From WFTC01 sp047635955 (GTDB taxonomy: Bacteria; Patescibacteriota; Gracilibacteria; UBA1369; 2-02-FULL-48-14), in assembly GCA_047635955.1 (NCBI GenBank), contig JBLIGW010000004.1:1-28541 (forward strand): DNA of 28,541 nt, read 5' to 3'. Below, piece after piece: positions 14,803 through 23,145 of the stretch. Made by a program: the position numbers and the translations under genes. The notes beneath the pieces are model-generated. The model saw nothing but the letters and a program-made list of their open reading frames with translations, was not told the DNA's origin and made no database searches. Position 1 is the first letter of the stretch. Each line of letters starts with the position of its first letter.

Positions 14803-16077
14803 ATGAAAGCTCTTATCCGAAATTACGTAATCATTCTTCTGCGCTTCCTTGCGCAGCGGCGCCTCACTGCCATCAAGCCTACTATTGTGGGAGTAACAGG
14901 TAGTGTTGGAAAAACAGGGGCCAAAGAGGCTATTGCGGACGTTCTTGAACGTAGACAAAAGGTTAAACGTAGTCAGAAGAACTACAACTCTGAATTTGGA
15001 GCGGTTTTGACCATTTTAGACCAAAAAACAGGCTATTCTTCTGCGAATCAATGGATTCGTGTAGTTGCCAGTAGTCTCTGGCAAAGCCTAAAAGCTCCAG
15101 AGGCTTATGACACACTCGTGATGGAAATGGGCGTGGACTCACCAGGTGACATGGATGAAATTCTCAAAGTTTTCACTCCAAACATCATGGTCTACTTGAA
15201 TGTGATGGATGCTCATATTGGAGAGACTCAATTCCCAAACAGACAGGCTATTTTTGAAGAAAAGGCGAAAGCAGTGGTTGCCGTGAAAAAGAATGACTGG
15301 GTGGTTCTCAATATTGACGATAATTTTGTAAAACAATTAGAAGGGAAGTTACCTGCTCATACGGTAAGTATTGGTATGGCTCCAGAAGCTGATGTTCGTG
15401 CAAGTAATATTCGCACTGATGAACGAGGTCTACATTTTGACCTTAATTACGATAAGAAAGTAATGCCCGTTCACCTTCCACATGTTTTAGGTGACTGTCA
15501 TGTCACCATTGCCTTAGCGGCTATTGCGGTTGGATTCATTCAAGGGATGCCATGGGCTGTGATTGAAAAAGCACTAGAAGAGTTTCAACTTCCTCCAGGA
15601 CGAATGAATAAGATTGAAGGGCTCAATGACTCACTCATTATAGATAGCTCTTACAATGCGTCACCCTCTACCATGACCGCCGCATTACAGATTCTATCTG
15701 AGTTTCCAGGACGACGAATTGCTGCCCTAGGAACGATGAATGAACTCGGTCAATTGACTGACAGTGCGCACATGAAGCTAGGGAAACAAGCCTCTGAAAA
15801 GGCTCACATGCTCATTGCCGTTGGGAAACAAGCCAAGCAAATTGCAGAAGGCGCTCAACGAGGAGGAATGTCTGCCTCGATGATTCACCTATTCCGAACT
15901 TCAAAAGAAGCGGGGGAGTTCCTCCGTGGTATTTTAGACAAACAAGATGTGGTTTTGGCCAAAGGATCTCAAAATGGAGTACGAATGGAACATTTGGTTA
16001 AACTCTGCATGAAGAACCCGAAAGAATCACGAAAGAAACTAATTAGACAGGAACCTTACTGGATGACTCAACTATGA
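14803..16077 (+). CDS. MurF-like Mur ligase lacking the N-terminal substrate domain
   Basis: ATP-dependent ligase of the Mur family, closest by motif to MurF, which adds D-Ala-D-Ala to the UDP-MurNAc-peptide. In 424 aa it has the P-loop GVTGSVGKTGAKE (30-42; family GKTTTKE), NYNSEFGAVLTIL (61-73), MEMGVDSPGDMDEI, the domain-3 signature IIDSSYNASPSTMTAALQIL and ALGTMNELGQ. Instead of the roughly 80-residue N-terminal UDP-substrate domain of MurF it starts with a short hydrophobic, basic segment (LIRNYVIILLRFLAQRR), which could attach it to the membrane. A related Mur-type amide ligase with another substrate is possible. It starts a three-gene unit; its TGA overlaps the holB ATG by 4 nt. Confidence 0.82.
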   Translation: MKALIRNYVIILLRFLAQRRLTAIKPTIVGVTGSVGKTGAKEAIADVLERRQKVKRSQKNYNSEFGAVLTILDQKTGYSSANQWIRVVASSLWQSLKAPEAYDTLVMEMGVDSPGDMDEILKVFTPNIMVYLNVMDAHIGETQFPNRQAIFEEKAKAVVAVKKNDWVVLNIDDNFVKQLEGKLPAHTVSIGMAPEADVRASNIRTDERGLHFDLNYDKKVMPVHLPHVLGDCHVTIALAAIAVGFIQGMPWAVIEKALEEFQLPPGRMNKIEGLNDSLIIDSSYNASPSTMTAALQILSEFPGRRIAALGTMNELGQLTDSAHMKLGKQASEKAHMLIAVGKQAKQIAEGAQRGGMSASMIHLFRTSKEAGEFLRGILDKQDVVLAKGSQNGVRMEHLVKLCMKNPKESRKKLIRQEPYWMTQL

Positions 16078-16946
16078 TTATTGGACACAAAAAAACCGTC
16101 GCACGGCTCATTGAAGAAGCCACTGCAGGACACCTGGCACACGCTCAGTTGTTTATTGGACCCAAACATGTGGGAAAAACTCGTGTGGCCCTGGAACTCG
16201 CCGTAATGCTCCAAAAAGCGAGCGACCAGCCTGTGCTTAGAAAGCAGATTCTTGAAGGGCGTGACCCTGATTCCATTTTACTACTGGATGAAGGAGAAAA
16301 TCTTTCTATCAAAGCGATCCGTGAAGTACGTGTGCGTGCCTCTCAAAGTCATGCTCGTCCTTATCTAGTAGTGATTATTGAGGATATTGGGCGTATGAAA
16401 GTAGAAGCATTAAATGCACTACTTAAAACTTTGGAAGAACCTCCTGACGACACAGTCTTTTTTCTGACTGCTCACACCGAGGGAGACGTAATACCAACGA
16501 TTCGTTCTCGCTGTCAGATCACTCATTTTCACACGGTGCATGATGACCACTTGAAAGCGGTTGTTGAAAGCTCGAACCCTGATCAACTTGTTATGTATGC
16601 CATGGGGCGACCAGGAAAGCTCAAGCGCCTGCAACAGGACAATGAATACCTTGAAGCTCATCAAAATGCTCACCTAGGGATCACTCAATTCTTGGAAAAT
16701 CCAAATATTCCACGTGCTTTTGGTTTGGTTCGTGACTATGAAAAAAATGACTATCTCGATGAATTTATAGATATACTTTTACATCGGACTCGAACCTTCG
16801 CCCTGTCTGGACAAGTTCCCCCTGTACTTCAAAGCCTGGACTTTGCTAGTCTTCTCGAGAGGGTTGAGCAAAGCAAAGAAGATCTCCGTGGAAATGTGAA
16901 TAAAAAGCTCATTCTCGAAACCTTACTCTTATCCTTTGTCTCATGA
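16074..16946 (+). CDS. holB: DNA polymerase III delta' subunit (clamp loader)
   Basis: Clamp-loader AAA+ subunit that helps place the sliding clamp on primed DNA. The 290-aa protein has Walker A GPKHVGKT (29-36), a sensor/Walker region YLVVIIEDIGRMKVEALNALLKTLEEPP, which is diagnostic for delta'/DnaX proteins, FFLTAH (sensor 1) and the SRC motif IRSRCQ. The Walker B is degenerate (VVIIEDI) and the four-cysteine zinc module of DnaX/many delta' is absent. The C-terminal helical part is weakly conserved, as usual. It overlaps the preceding Mur ligase by 4 nt (ATGA) and the next TPR gene by 4 nt, so all three are likely one transcript with coupled translation. Confidence 0.9.
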   Translation: MIIGHKKTVARLIEEATAGHLAHAQLFIGPKHVGKTRVALELAVMLQKASDQPVLRKQILEGRDPDSILLLDEGENLSIKAIREVRVRASQSHARPYLVVIIEDIGRMKVEALNALLKTLEEPPDDTVFFLTAHTEGDVIPTIRSRCQITHFHTVHDDHLKAVVESSNPDQLVMYAMGRPGKLKRLQQDNEYLEAHQNAHLGITQFLENPNIPRAFGLVRDYEKNDYLDEFIDILLHRTRTFALSGQVPPVLQSLDFASLLERVEQSKEDLRGNVNKKLILETLLLSFVS

Positions 16947-17680
16947 CTATTCTTTATTGGATCACTTTCGGACTCAGCGCTATCATTCTTTTTCTTATAT
17001 TTGTAAGACGCCTGCGGCTTACGGCTCATGATTTAAAGTTTCAAAATCACCTCGCAGCTGAAGAAGAAATTTTGGAAGAACCAGAACCCGAAACCCCAAT
17101 TATCGAAGAAACACTGCTACCTCAAGCTTTGGGAACCGCACGAAAAACTTTCCTCAAAGCAGATACTCACTTTGGAAGAAAAGAGTGGGCTGAAGCTGAA
17201 GCTTTATTGCTTGCGGTACTTGAACAAGAAGCTGGTCACCTGGAAGCTCACCAAAAACTTGGAATGCTCTACATGAACCAAGCAGACTTCCCGAATGCAG
17301 AACTTTACTTCAACAAGCTGATCAACCTGAAGAAAGACCCTGTCTACTTTAGTAACTTAGGTGCGGCACTCTACCAACAACAACGACTCGTGGAAGCGGC
17401 AGAAGCTTATGAGAATGCTATCGCCATGGACAACAAAAGAGGGAACCGCCTTCAAAGTTTGGCCCAGGTTTATCACGAGTTAGACGACCATGAAAAAGCT
17501 CTCAAATACTTTGAACTAGCGGAGCGACGCAAGCCAAAAGACATGACTCTCAAATTGATTCTTGCTGACTACTATGAAAACTTAGAACGTGCAGAAGAAT
17601 CCGCTGAGATGCTCAAACGAGTCCTTGATTCCGACCCTTACAATGAAGACGTGAAGGCGAGGCTGAAAGGGCTGCTTTAA
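16943..17680 (+). CDS. Membrane-anchored TPR protein
   Basis: A 245-aa protein with an N-terminal membrane segment (about 4-21, YWITFGLSAIILFLIFV) followed by basic residues, an acidic Glu/Pro-rich linker (about 40-62) and tandem tetratricopeptide repeats from about residue 68 to the end. Repeat hallmarks are AEALLLAVLEQEAGHLEAHQ, LGMLYMNQADFPNAELYF, LGAALYQQQRLVEAAEAYENAI and LAQVYHELDDHEKALKYFELA. The repeats are predicted cytoplasmic (positive residues follow the helix). Such proteins are scaffolds; the partner is unknown, although the operon with a Mur ligase could hint at cell envelope assembly. Its stop shares TTAA with the stop of the convergent vanW gene. Confidence 0.85.
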   Translation: MTILYWITFGLSAIILFLIFVRRLRLTAHDLKFQNHLAAEEEILEEPEPETPIIEETLLPQALGTARKTFLKADTHFGRKEWAEAEALLLAVLEQEAGHLEAHQKLGMLYMNQADFPNAELYFNKLINLKKDPVYFSNLGAALYQQQRLVEAAEAYENAIAMDNKRGNRLQSLAQVYHELDDHEKALKYFELAERRKPKDMTLKLILADYYENLERAEESAEMLKRVLDSDPYNEDVKARLKGLL

Positions 17681-19425
17681 GCTCCCACCTCAACTTCTCC
17701 TGCCTCCTCAACTGGCATCCCTTCGCTGTATTTAGCGGGGCGGGCTTCGTAATTTGAGTGGTAGTTTTCACGATCACTTGTCGTTCCGTCCTCATAAATA
17801 ACCGTTCGCCACCAGTCAATTTGGAACCCGGTGTGAGCGTACTCCTCTAGAACACGAACACCTGGCTCTAAGTCATCCGTATAAGTAATTTGTGGGTCAG
17901 TGATAGTTCGGTAATTGTAAGCATTTCCTTTTTCCATGGTCACCCTTCGATCATCATTCGTTCCATAAAACACAAAATAGGCCTCCGATTCGTCGGTATA
18001 ACCTTGAATGAGCATATAGGCTTCCGTGTCATTCATGAATTTAAAATCAGGCGCTGGGTCATAAATAGTGGCATCCAAACCATAACCATCAGGGTAGGCG
18101 TAATAGGAAACCGCGTAAGAATGATTTTTTCTATCTGTAATTGGCATTCCCGTTAGTAAAGCCGCTCGAAACATAGTTGAAGAAACTTGGCACAAACCAC
18201 CTCCATATTCTGGAATAGTTTCATCACCCTTGATTACCAATTCTGGATACCAACCATTTGCTGCATCAATGGGTCCCATTAAAGTAGTGAATGAAAATTC
18301 TTCACCCGGAGCAAGAAGGGTTCCGCTAAAAATATCCATTCCCTTATTCACATTTGAGATACGAGCGGCAGAAGATCCTGAAAAGCTTGAATACCCATAT
18401 CCAAGTAAGTCCGTCACACCTAGCAATGCTAAATCTTCTGACACGGTAACTTCTGGGGCTACTTCATTCACAACAAGCACTACAGGTGAATTCTCTTCTG
18501 AATTGAGCATAGACTCCACTAATGCCAAACTTGCCTCATAATCGATCATACGACCATAACGTGCGCTCCCTTCAAAAGCATACGAAGCCTCAGTTTTTGT
18601 AATCACTACGGCTTGAGCTTCTTCTTCAAGCTCCTCTGCAATTTCGTCACGTAAGAAAGAATAAAAAGCAGTTTCGTTCAAAGTGAATCCATCTTCAGAA
18701 GGAAGTATCCAATCTAGATGATCGGCTAACCATAAGTTCCACTCTGTCCCATCATTTTCTTGAAGAGTCAGACCTGAATCAGCCAATTGCTTCACTTGTT
18801 CCATATGAGACTCCAAGAGCTCTGTCATCACTGTTGGTTCACTCATTCTCGTCGGCAGCGCTTGAGTAGACTCGATAGATTGCTCGTTCCACATTTCCAA
18901 TAATTGTTCGTGCAGTGTTTCATATTCAATGCCGTAACCCGTTTGTGCGGCATCAATCTGAACCCCACCTTCATAATAGTAACTCGCGTTTTTCATTCCT
19001 TGCTCTAAACCGCTTTCCTCAAATGCCATTTGTAAACGTGCGTCGTCCACATAAGCCATAAGCTTGAGATCTCTATTTGCCACATACAGCAAAAGCTTTG
19101 CAAACCCTGATGACTCTAGATTTTCAATTTCACCTTCTAGGGTTTCCAGCTGAACCTGTAAACCTAAGTCCATAGGGGAGGCGAGCAGAGTTCCTGAATC
19201 AGCCGTCCATTCTACTGGAGTAGTCATGAAAGATTCCAGCCGAGCCGTAGATTCCACAAGAAGTACCTCTACTGAATTGGCGCCAGTAGATTCTCCCATC
19301 ACTGTGATATTAGATAAAAAATTATCTAAAGGTTGTTTACTGACTTGGTAGGCTCCTGCAGTGAGTCCCAATGAGATTGTTATCCCACTAGCCACCGCTA
19401 CCCACGCTATAATTCTCTTTTTCAT
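17677..19425 (-). CDS. VanW family exported protein
   Basis: A 582-aa envelope protein with an N-terminal signal anchor (about 5-26), an acidic, Glu-rich extracellular part (about 50-330, probably the peptidoglycan-binding-like domain usual before VanW) and a VanW domain. VanW marks are GEEFSFTTLMGPI (374-386), YGGGLCQVSSTMFRAALLTGM (407-427), NHSYAVSYYAYPDGYGLDATIYDP and FKFMNDT. The domain is known from vancomycin-resistance clusters but its biochemical role is unclear; the conserved GGGLCQ suggests a catalytic or binding cysteine (C412). A C-terminal extension of about 100 aa includes YRTITDPQITYTDDLEPG. It has its own leaderless-type promoter in the 42-nt gap after ytxH-like and meets the TPR gene tail to tail. 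Confidence 0.88.
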   Translation of the reverse strand: MKKRIIAWVAVASGITISLGLTAGAYQVSKQPLDNFLSNITVMGESTGANSVEVLLVESTARLESFMTTPVEWTADSGTLLASPMDLGLQVQLETLEGEIENLESSGFAKLLLYVANRDLKLMAYVDDARLQMAFEESGLEQGMKNASYYYEGGVQIDAAQTGYGIEYETLHEQLLEMWNEQSIESTQALPTRMSEPTVMTELLESHMEQVKQLADSGLTLQENDGTEWNLWLADHLDWILPSEDGFTLNETAFYSFLRDEIAEELEEEAQAVVITKTEASYAFEGSARYGRMIDYEASLALVESMLNSEENSPVVLVVNEVAPEVTVSEDLALLGVTDLLGYGYSSFSGSSAARISNVNKGMDIFSGTLLAPGEEFSFTTLMGPIDAANGWYPELVIKGDETIPEYGGGLCQVSSTMFRAALLTGMPITDRKNHSYAVSYYAYPDGYGLDATIYDPAPDFKFMNDTEAYMLIQGYTDESEAYFVFYGTNDDRRVTMEKGNAYNYRTITDPQITYTDDLEPGVRVLEEYAHTGFQIDWWRTVIYEDGTTSDRENYHSNYEARPAKYSEGMPVEEAGEVEVGA

Positions 19426-19431
19426 ATCTCA

Positions 19432-19460
19432 AATAGACCATTAAACACCTAACTTGGCAA
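19432..19460 (-). promoter_or_regulatory. vanW promoter, leaderless type
   Basis: On the minus strand TTGCCA (19460-19455), 17-nt spacer, TCTATT (19437-19432). The -10 ends 7 nt before the ATG at 19425, so the message should start at the start codon. Confidence 0.6.
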
Positions 19461-19467
19461 GGAAAAC

Positions 19468-19839
19468 TCACTCTACTGTGTCTTCTGTAATTAAATCACC
19501 TTCATGAGGAATGGCTTTCATATCTTCATGAGGAGTGAAACGATTCTTTTTTTTCTTTGCTTTTGGTGCTGGACGGACCTTCTTCTTTTTACCTAAAACC
19601 AAACGCTTTGCGAGATTGAAAAATCCAGTTGCTGTCTCACGGGTGAGCTGAGCAACTTCCTTTGCCTCCTTAGCTAACTCCTGGCTTTTTTCTGCCAATT
19701 CTTTCCGGGTTTCTTTACCTTTCTTTGGTGCCATACTTGCTCCAATAGCAGATCCGACAGCCGTACCAATAATGGCACCCATCATGATCTTGTCTAAGCT
19801 TGATTGCTTCTTTTTATCGTCTTTGTTTCTCCCGAGCAT
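19468..19839 (-). CDS. YtxH-like small membrane-associated protein
   Basis: A 123-aa protein with the YtxH-type N-terminus: a charged start, a glycine-rich membrane segment (KIMMGAIIGTAVGSAIGASM, about 17-36), then APKKGKETRKELAEKSQEL and an amphipathic helix rich in Ala, Glu and Lys. The C-terminus is highly basic (GKKKKVRPAPKAKKKK). YtxH-like proteins are small stress-associated membrane proteins of unknown mechanism. The ATG at 19839 overlaps the end of rny by 26 nt; an internal ATG at 19785 would remove the overlap but lose the charged leader. Probably cotranscribed with rny. Confidence 0.75.
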   Translation of the reverse strand: MLGRNKDDKKKQSSLDKIMMGAIIGTAVGSAIGASMAPKKGKETRKELAEKSQELAKEAKEVAQLTRETATGFFNLAKRLVLGKKKKVRPAPKAKKKKNRFTPHEDMKAIPHEGDLITEDTVE

Positions 19840-21367
19840 AGTCTGAGGCTTTAGTTAATCTTACCAAGTTTACCTTAATGATTCCGGGGAAGGAAACTTC
19901 TTCCGCGATCTTTTCTGAGATCTTGTCTGCCAATCCACTCATGTCTTCATCTTTTACGCTCCCATGATCTACCATCACACGAACCTCTCGTCCTGCGGAC
20001 ATAGTAAGGACTTTCCGTACTCCCTTAAAGTGCTTGGCACATTTTTCAAGCTCCTTCATTCGTTCAAAGTAGTTGGTCACTGATTCCATTCGAGCACCAG
20101 GACGTCCTCCTGAAATAGCATCAGCTGCCTTACATATGAAATCTGCAGGCTTAAGGCATGGTACCTTGTCGTGATGACAATAAGCCGCATGAACAATCTC
20201 AGGTGAGTAACCATATTTCTCAAGTAGTTCTTTAGAAATATCGTCATGTGCCCCCCCAATATCATGATCAATCGCTTTACCAATATCATGAAAGAAGGTG
20301 GCCTGCATCGCTATATCTGCATCCGATCCAATCAGCTCAGCAATCAAGCGAGCGGCATAAGCCATTTCAAGTGAATGGTGAATAATGTTTTGACCATAAC
20401 TGGTTCGGAAATAAAGCCGTCCCACGTAGTTTTTCAACTCTGGATCAAGTGCTTCAGGGTCAAGACCCAGCTTTTTAATAGCCCATCTCCCTTTCTCATC
20501 ACACTGCTTCATTATTAACCTCTCCGCCTCTGCCACGGCTTCATCAATCATTTTGTGAGTGATTGTTTTTTTCTTTTTAGATTCAGCCTCAAGTTTAAGA
20601 ATTGCCCGTTTAGCAATATTTCTACGGAAGAGATTAACTCCACCAATATGAATATTTTTCACATCCCCATGATTGAAAATTACTGAGATAGGAAGTAGGC
20701 TTTCAAGATAAATAATGTTTTCTCCGTTTCTTCCAATAAGAAGACCTTTGAACTTATCGTCTTTAATCTTAATAGTGGTACTGTTTTTATCTACTGAGCT
20801 TTGCACTTCCAAACGTTGTATAACCACCTGAAGCACTGCCGTTGCGTGACGACGAACGTCCTCTTCAAACTCTTCAAGTTCTGCAACCACTCGCTTCTCC
20901 TTTCCTTCTAAAATCACTTCTTCCAAATCTTTTTTAGCGCCTTCTAGTGCTTTTTCTTTGCTCAAATTAGCTACGGTTGAAAGCTCATTGATCGCGTCAA
21001 TTCGTGACGTTTCCGTTTTAGCCTTAACACTTTCCACGTCTTTAACCATCAGCTCTACACTAGCTTCAACCTCTTTGTTTCTTTGTTCTCTACGGGTCAT
21101 CAATGATTCTTTTTGCTGCAACAAAGCCTCCAAATTCTTGATAGATTCAAGCATCGACACTTCATCTTCTTTATTTGAGATCTTTAGGTCTGCCAATTGT
21201 TTTTTTGATTCTGTTCGAATGACTTCAGCCTCTTCCTTAGCCTGTTCAATATCTTTTTGATCGTTACGATTTGTGAAAGCTCCTGTTTTTGGAGCCGGCA
21301 TAAATCGAGCCACTGCAAAAGTGATTCCTCCAAGGACTAAAATTCCGATGATAAATCCAATGTTCAT
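19814..21367 (-). CDS. rny: Ribonuclease Y
   Basis: Membrane-bound endoribonuclease that starts mRNA decay in many bacteria lacking RNase E. The 517-aa protein has an N-terminal membrane helix (2-20), a long coiled coil (about 38-185), a KH domain with the variant loop GLLIGRNGENI (208-218; family GREGRNI) and an HD domain with H331, H360-D361 in FFHDIGKAIDHDIGGAH and D416 in AADAISGGRPGARMES. These are the expected metal ligands. The start is preceded by a good promoter and a leader of about 15 nt with no Shine-Dalgarno motif. The ytxH-like gene overlaps its 3' end. Confidence 0.95.
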   Translation of the reverse strand: MNIGFIIGILVLGGITFAVARFMPAPKTGAFTNRNDQKDIEQAKEEAEVIRTESKKQLADLKISNKEDEVSMLESIKNLEALLQQKESLMTRREQRNKEVEASVELMVKDVESVKAKTETSRIDAINELSTVANLSKEKALEGAKKDLEEVILEGKEKRVVAELEEFEEDVRRHATAVLQVVIQRLEVQSSVDKNSTTIKIKDDKFKGLLIGRNGENIIYLESLLPISVIFNHGDVKNIHIGGVNLFRRNIAKRAILKLEAESKKKKTITHKMIDEAVAEAERLIMKQCDEKGRWAIKKLGLDPEALDPELKNYVGRLYFRTSYGQNIIHHSLEMAYAARLIAELIGSDADIAMQATFFHDIGKAIDHDIGGAHDDISKELLEKYGYSPEIVHAAYCHHDKVPCLKPADFICKAADAISGGRPGARMESVTNYFERMKELEKCAKHFKGVRKVLTMSAGREVRVMVDHGSVKDEDMSGLADKISEKIAEEVSFPGIIKVNLVRLTKASDYAREKQRR

Positions 21368-21388
21368 TTTGAGTAGTTTTTGGTTCTA

Positions 21389-21417
21389 AATATAGCACTG
21401 AAACCTTAAAATGGCAA
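21389..21417 (-). promoter_or_regulatory. rny promoter
   Basis: On the minus strand TTGCCA (21417-21412), 17-nt spacer, TATATT (21394-21389) with an upstream TGC, making an extended -10. Predicted start near 21382, leader about 15 nt. Confidence 0.7.
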
Positions 21418-21441
21418 CTAGCTTTCCATAGAACTCTTCCC

Positions 21442-21573
21442 TTATTGAAGTAATCCCTCAGCTAAAATGGGCTCTTGAACTTTTACAGCTTCAGAGACTT
21501 GTTCTGCGAAAGCACCTATTCCAATAACGACAGGTGAGTCTGCGCCTACCATGACTGGAACCCCTTTTCCCAT
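21442..21573 (-). CDS. Uncertain small ORF (43 aa) or gene remnant between iscS and rny
   Basis: The 297-nt gap between iscS and rny holds the rny promoter and, upstream of it, a short open frame on the same strand. From ATG 21573 it reads MGKGVPVMVGADSPVVIGIG, then AFAEQVSEAVKVQEPILAEG and LLQ, ending in TAA; the frame is open a little further upstream (to a TGA near 21607). The composition (alternating Val/Gly/Ala, then an amphipathic helix) looks like genuine protein, resembling a C-terminal end rather than random translation, so a decayed gene is possible. No family could be named. The rest of the gap shows nothing else recognisable. Confidence 0.3.
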   Translation of the reverse strand: MGKGVPVMVGADSPVVIGIGAFAEQVSEAVKVQEPILAEGLLQ

Positions 21574-21664
21574 CCACTCAACAGTGGGTCTAGAAATGTT
21601 TGACCCTCATGTCCTATAAATACAGATTAGCTATTGCCTTATCTATGCTCAATTAATTACACTT

Positions 21665-22786
21665 TTATCGAGTTGCGTGCAGGTCTTTGATTACTGTCTT
21701 TAAAGTTTCTACAGACTCTTTAACTTCCTCCTCAGTCGTAAAGCGACCTAAGCTTAGACGGAGAGACTCAAGGGCCTTTTGTTCTGATTGCCCCATTGCT
21801 AAAAGCACATGAGAGGCTTCTGTTTTTCCTGCTGAACACGCCGAGCCACTGGACGTGGCGAGGCCTTCCATATCTAAACGCATAACCAAAGATTCACCAG
21901 AGATACCAGTCACATGCAAATTAATATTTGTCGAAACTCGATTTTCAATAGAGGCGTTTAAGCTCACACCATCAATTTTTAAAAGTTCATCCAAAAGCTG
22001 ATCTCTCAGCAGGGGAGTTGATTCTTCCAAAAGTTGAAGTGCTTTGGCAAAACCAACTATGTTTGCCGTATTTTCCGTTCCTCCACGCATACGGAATTCT
22101 TGTCCACCGCCATGAATGAGTGGCGTGATTTTCACTCCTTCACGGATGTAAAGCAGTCCAACGCCTTTCGGCCCATAAATCTTAGATCCATTAATACTGA
22201 GTAAGTCCACTTGAAGATCTTCAACGTTCACTGGCACATTTCCAGGAGCCTGACAGGCGTCCGTATGAAAAAGAATACCTTTTCCTCTGCAAATTGCAGC
22301 AATTTCCTTCACTGGTTGAATACTGCCCACCTCATTATTAACCATCATAACGCTGACCAGAATGGTATCTTCTCTTAGTACAGATTCCACTTCTGACACT
22401 TGCATCATTCCTTCTGAATCTGGCTTCACTTCTGTTAATTCAAAACCAAAGTTGTCTCGCAAATAACGAGCTGATTCTAAAACGGCAGGATGCTCCATGG
22501 CAGAAACCACTAAGTGTTTACCCTGCTCTTGCCTAGCAAAAGCAGCACCGAAAATCGCCATATTACAAGATTCCGTTCCACTGCCTGTAAACACAATTTC
22601 ATGAGTAGAAAATGCCCCCAGCCATTCGATCACAATGTTTCTAGCTTCGTCGATTGCTCGGCGAGTGCCTTGTCCAAATTGATGAATGGAAGAGGGGTTT
22701 CCTTGTTGTTCTTTTAGATACGGCAGCATTGCCTCAAGTACTCGAGGGTCCAAGGGTGTACTGGCAGCGTAATCAAGATATATCAT
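21665..22786 (-). CDS. iscS: Cysteine desulfurase, IscS/NifS family
   Basis: PLP enzyme that takes sulfur from cysteine for Fe-S clusters and tRNA thiolation. The 373-aa protein has MIYLDYAASTP at the start, H99 in AMEHPAVLES, the PLP-binding K202 in INGSKIYGPKGVG and the persulfide-carrying C317 in SSGSACSAG, all in expected places. The residue before the PLP lysine is Ser instead of the more usual His. There is no iscU, sufU, mnmA or thiI in the window, so the sulfur acceptor cannot be told. The ATG overlaps the hpf stop by 4 nt; it is the last gene of the trmB-cobalamin adenosyltransferase-hpf-iscS group. Confidence 0.95.
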   Translation of the reverse strand: MIYLDYAASTPLDPRVLEAMLPYLKEQQGNPSSIHQFGQGTRRAIDEARNIVIEWLGAFSTHEIVFTGSGTESCNMAIFGAAFARQEQGKHLVVSAMEHPAVLESARYLRDNFGFELTEVKPDSEGMMQVSEVESVLREDTILVSVMMVNNEVGSIQPVKEIAAICRGKGILFHTDACQAPGNVPVNVEDLQVDLLSINGSKIYGPKGVGLLYIREGVKITPLIHGGGQEFRMRGGTENTANIVGFAKALQLLEESTPLLRDQLLDELLKIDGVSLNASIENRVSTNINLHVTGISGESLVMRLDMEGLATSSGSACSAGKTEASHVLLAMGQSEQKALESLRLSLGRFTTEEEVKESVETLKTVIKDLHATR

Positions 22787-23106
22787 CGTTTAGTTCGTCG
22801 TTTGTCGAACTCCTTATGAATCATTTGATCTAATCGGTCAAATACAATGTCCATTGGTTCTGTCACACTATGCTTCACCGCATCAGTCACAAAAGGTTCA
22901 AAACCAGGCATTGTTAACTTCACTTTCATCTCAAAAGCGGTGTGCTTTTCGTGTCGTTTCATATTTGATTGAAAAACAACCGTGTCCTTATCTGGGAAAT
23001 GCCGATCAACAAAAGTCTGAATCCTCCCGAGTTTCTGCTCGAGATATTCGTTGAATTGCACCTCTTCAGGAGGTGTGAGATTGACCACGTGTTTGTGTAC
23101 TCGCAT
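22783..23106 (-). CDS. Short HPF/RaiA-like ribosome hibernation factor
   Basis: A basic 107-aa protein resembling the S30AE (HPF/RaiA) family: an early LEQKLGRIQTFVDRHFPD helix, strand pairs (TVVFQSNMKRHEK; AFEMKVKLTMPG) and the C-terminal EPMDIVFDRLDQMIHKEFDKRRTKR that corresponds to the D-x-Y-x-A-I-D-x-x-x-x-K-L helix of the family. HPF proteins sit in the decoding centre and inactivate ribosomes during slow growth. It lacks the C-terminal dimerisation domain of long HPF. Sequence conservation is modest, so the call is probable rather than certain. It lies 31 nt after the cobalamin adenosyltransferase and overlaps iscS by 4 nt. Confidence 0.65.
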   Translation of the reverse strand: MRVHKHVVNLTPPEEVQFNEYLEQKLGRIQTFVDRHFPDKDTVVFQSNMKRHEKHTAFEMKVKLTMPGFEPFVTDAVKHSVTEPMDIVFDRLDQMIHKEFDKRRTKR

Positions 23107-23136
23107 AAGGCGTATGGGTTAGTATTAGGATTTACA

Positions 23137-23145
23137 ATCATAGCA
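23137..23145 (-). promoter_or_regulatory. Possible internal extended -10 upstream of hpf
   Basis: TGC followed by TATGAT on the minus strand, overlapping the end of the cobalamin adenosyltransferase gene. It could give hpf-iscS separate expression, for example at slow growth. No matching -35. Confidence 0.35.

Noticed and set aside
203..16077. UGA recoding as in Gracilibacteria/Absconditabacteria
   Set aside because: TGA ends lysS, the Mur ligase and others exactly where families end, and no internal TGA interrupts a gene.
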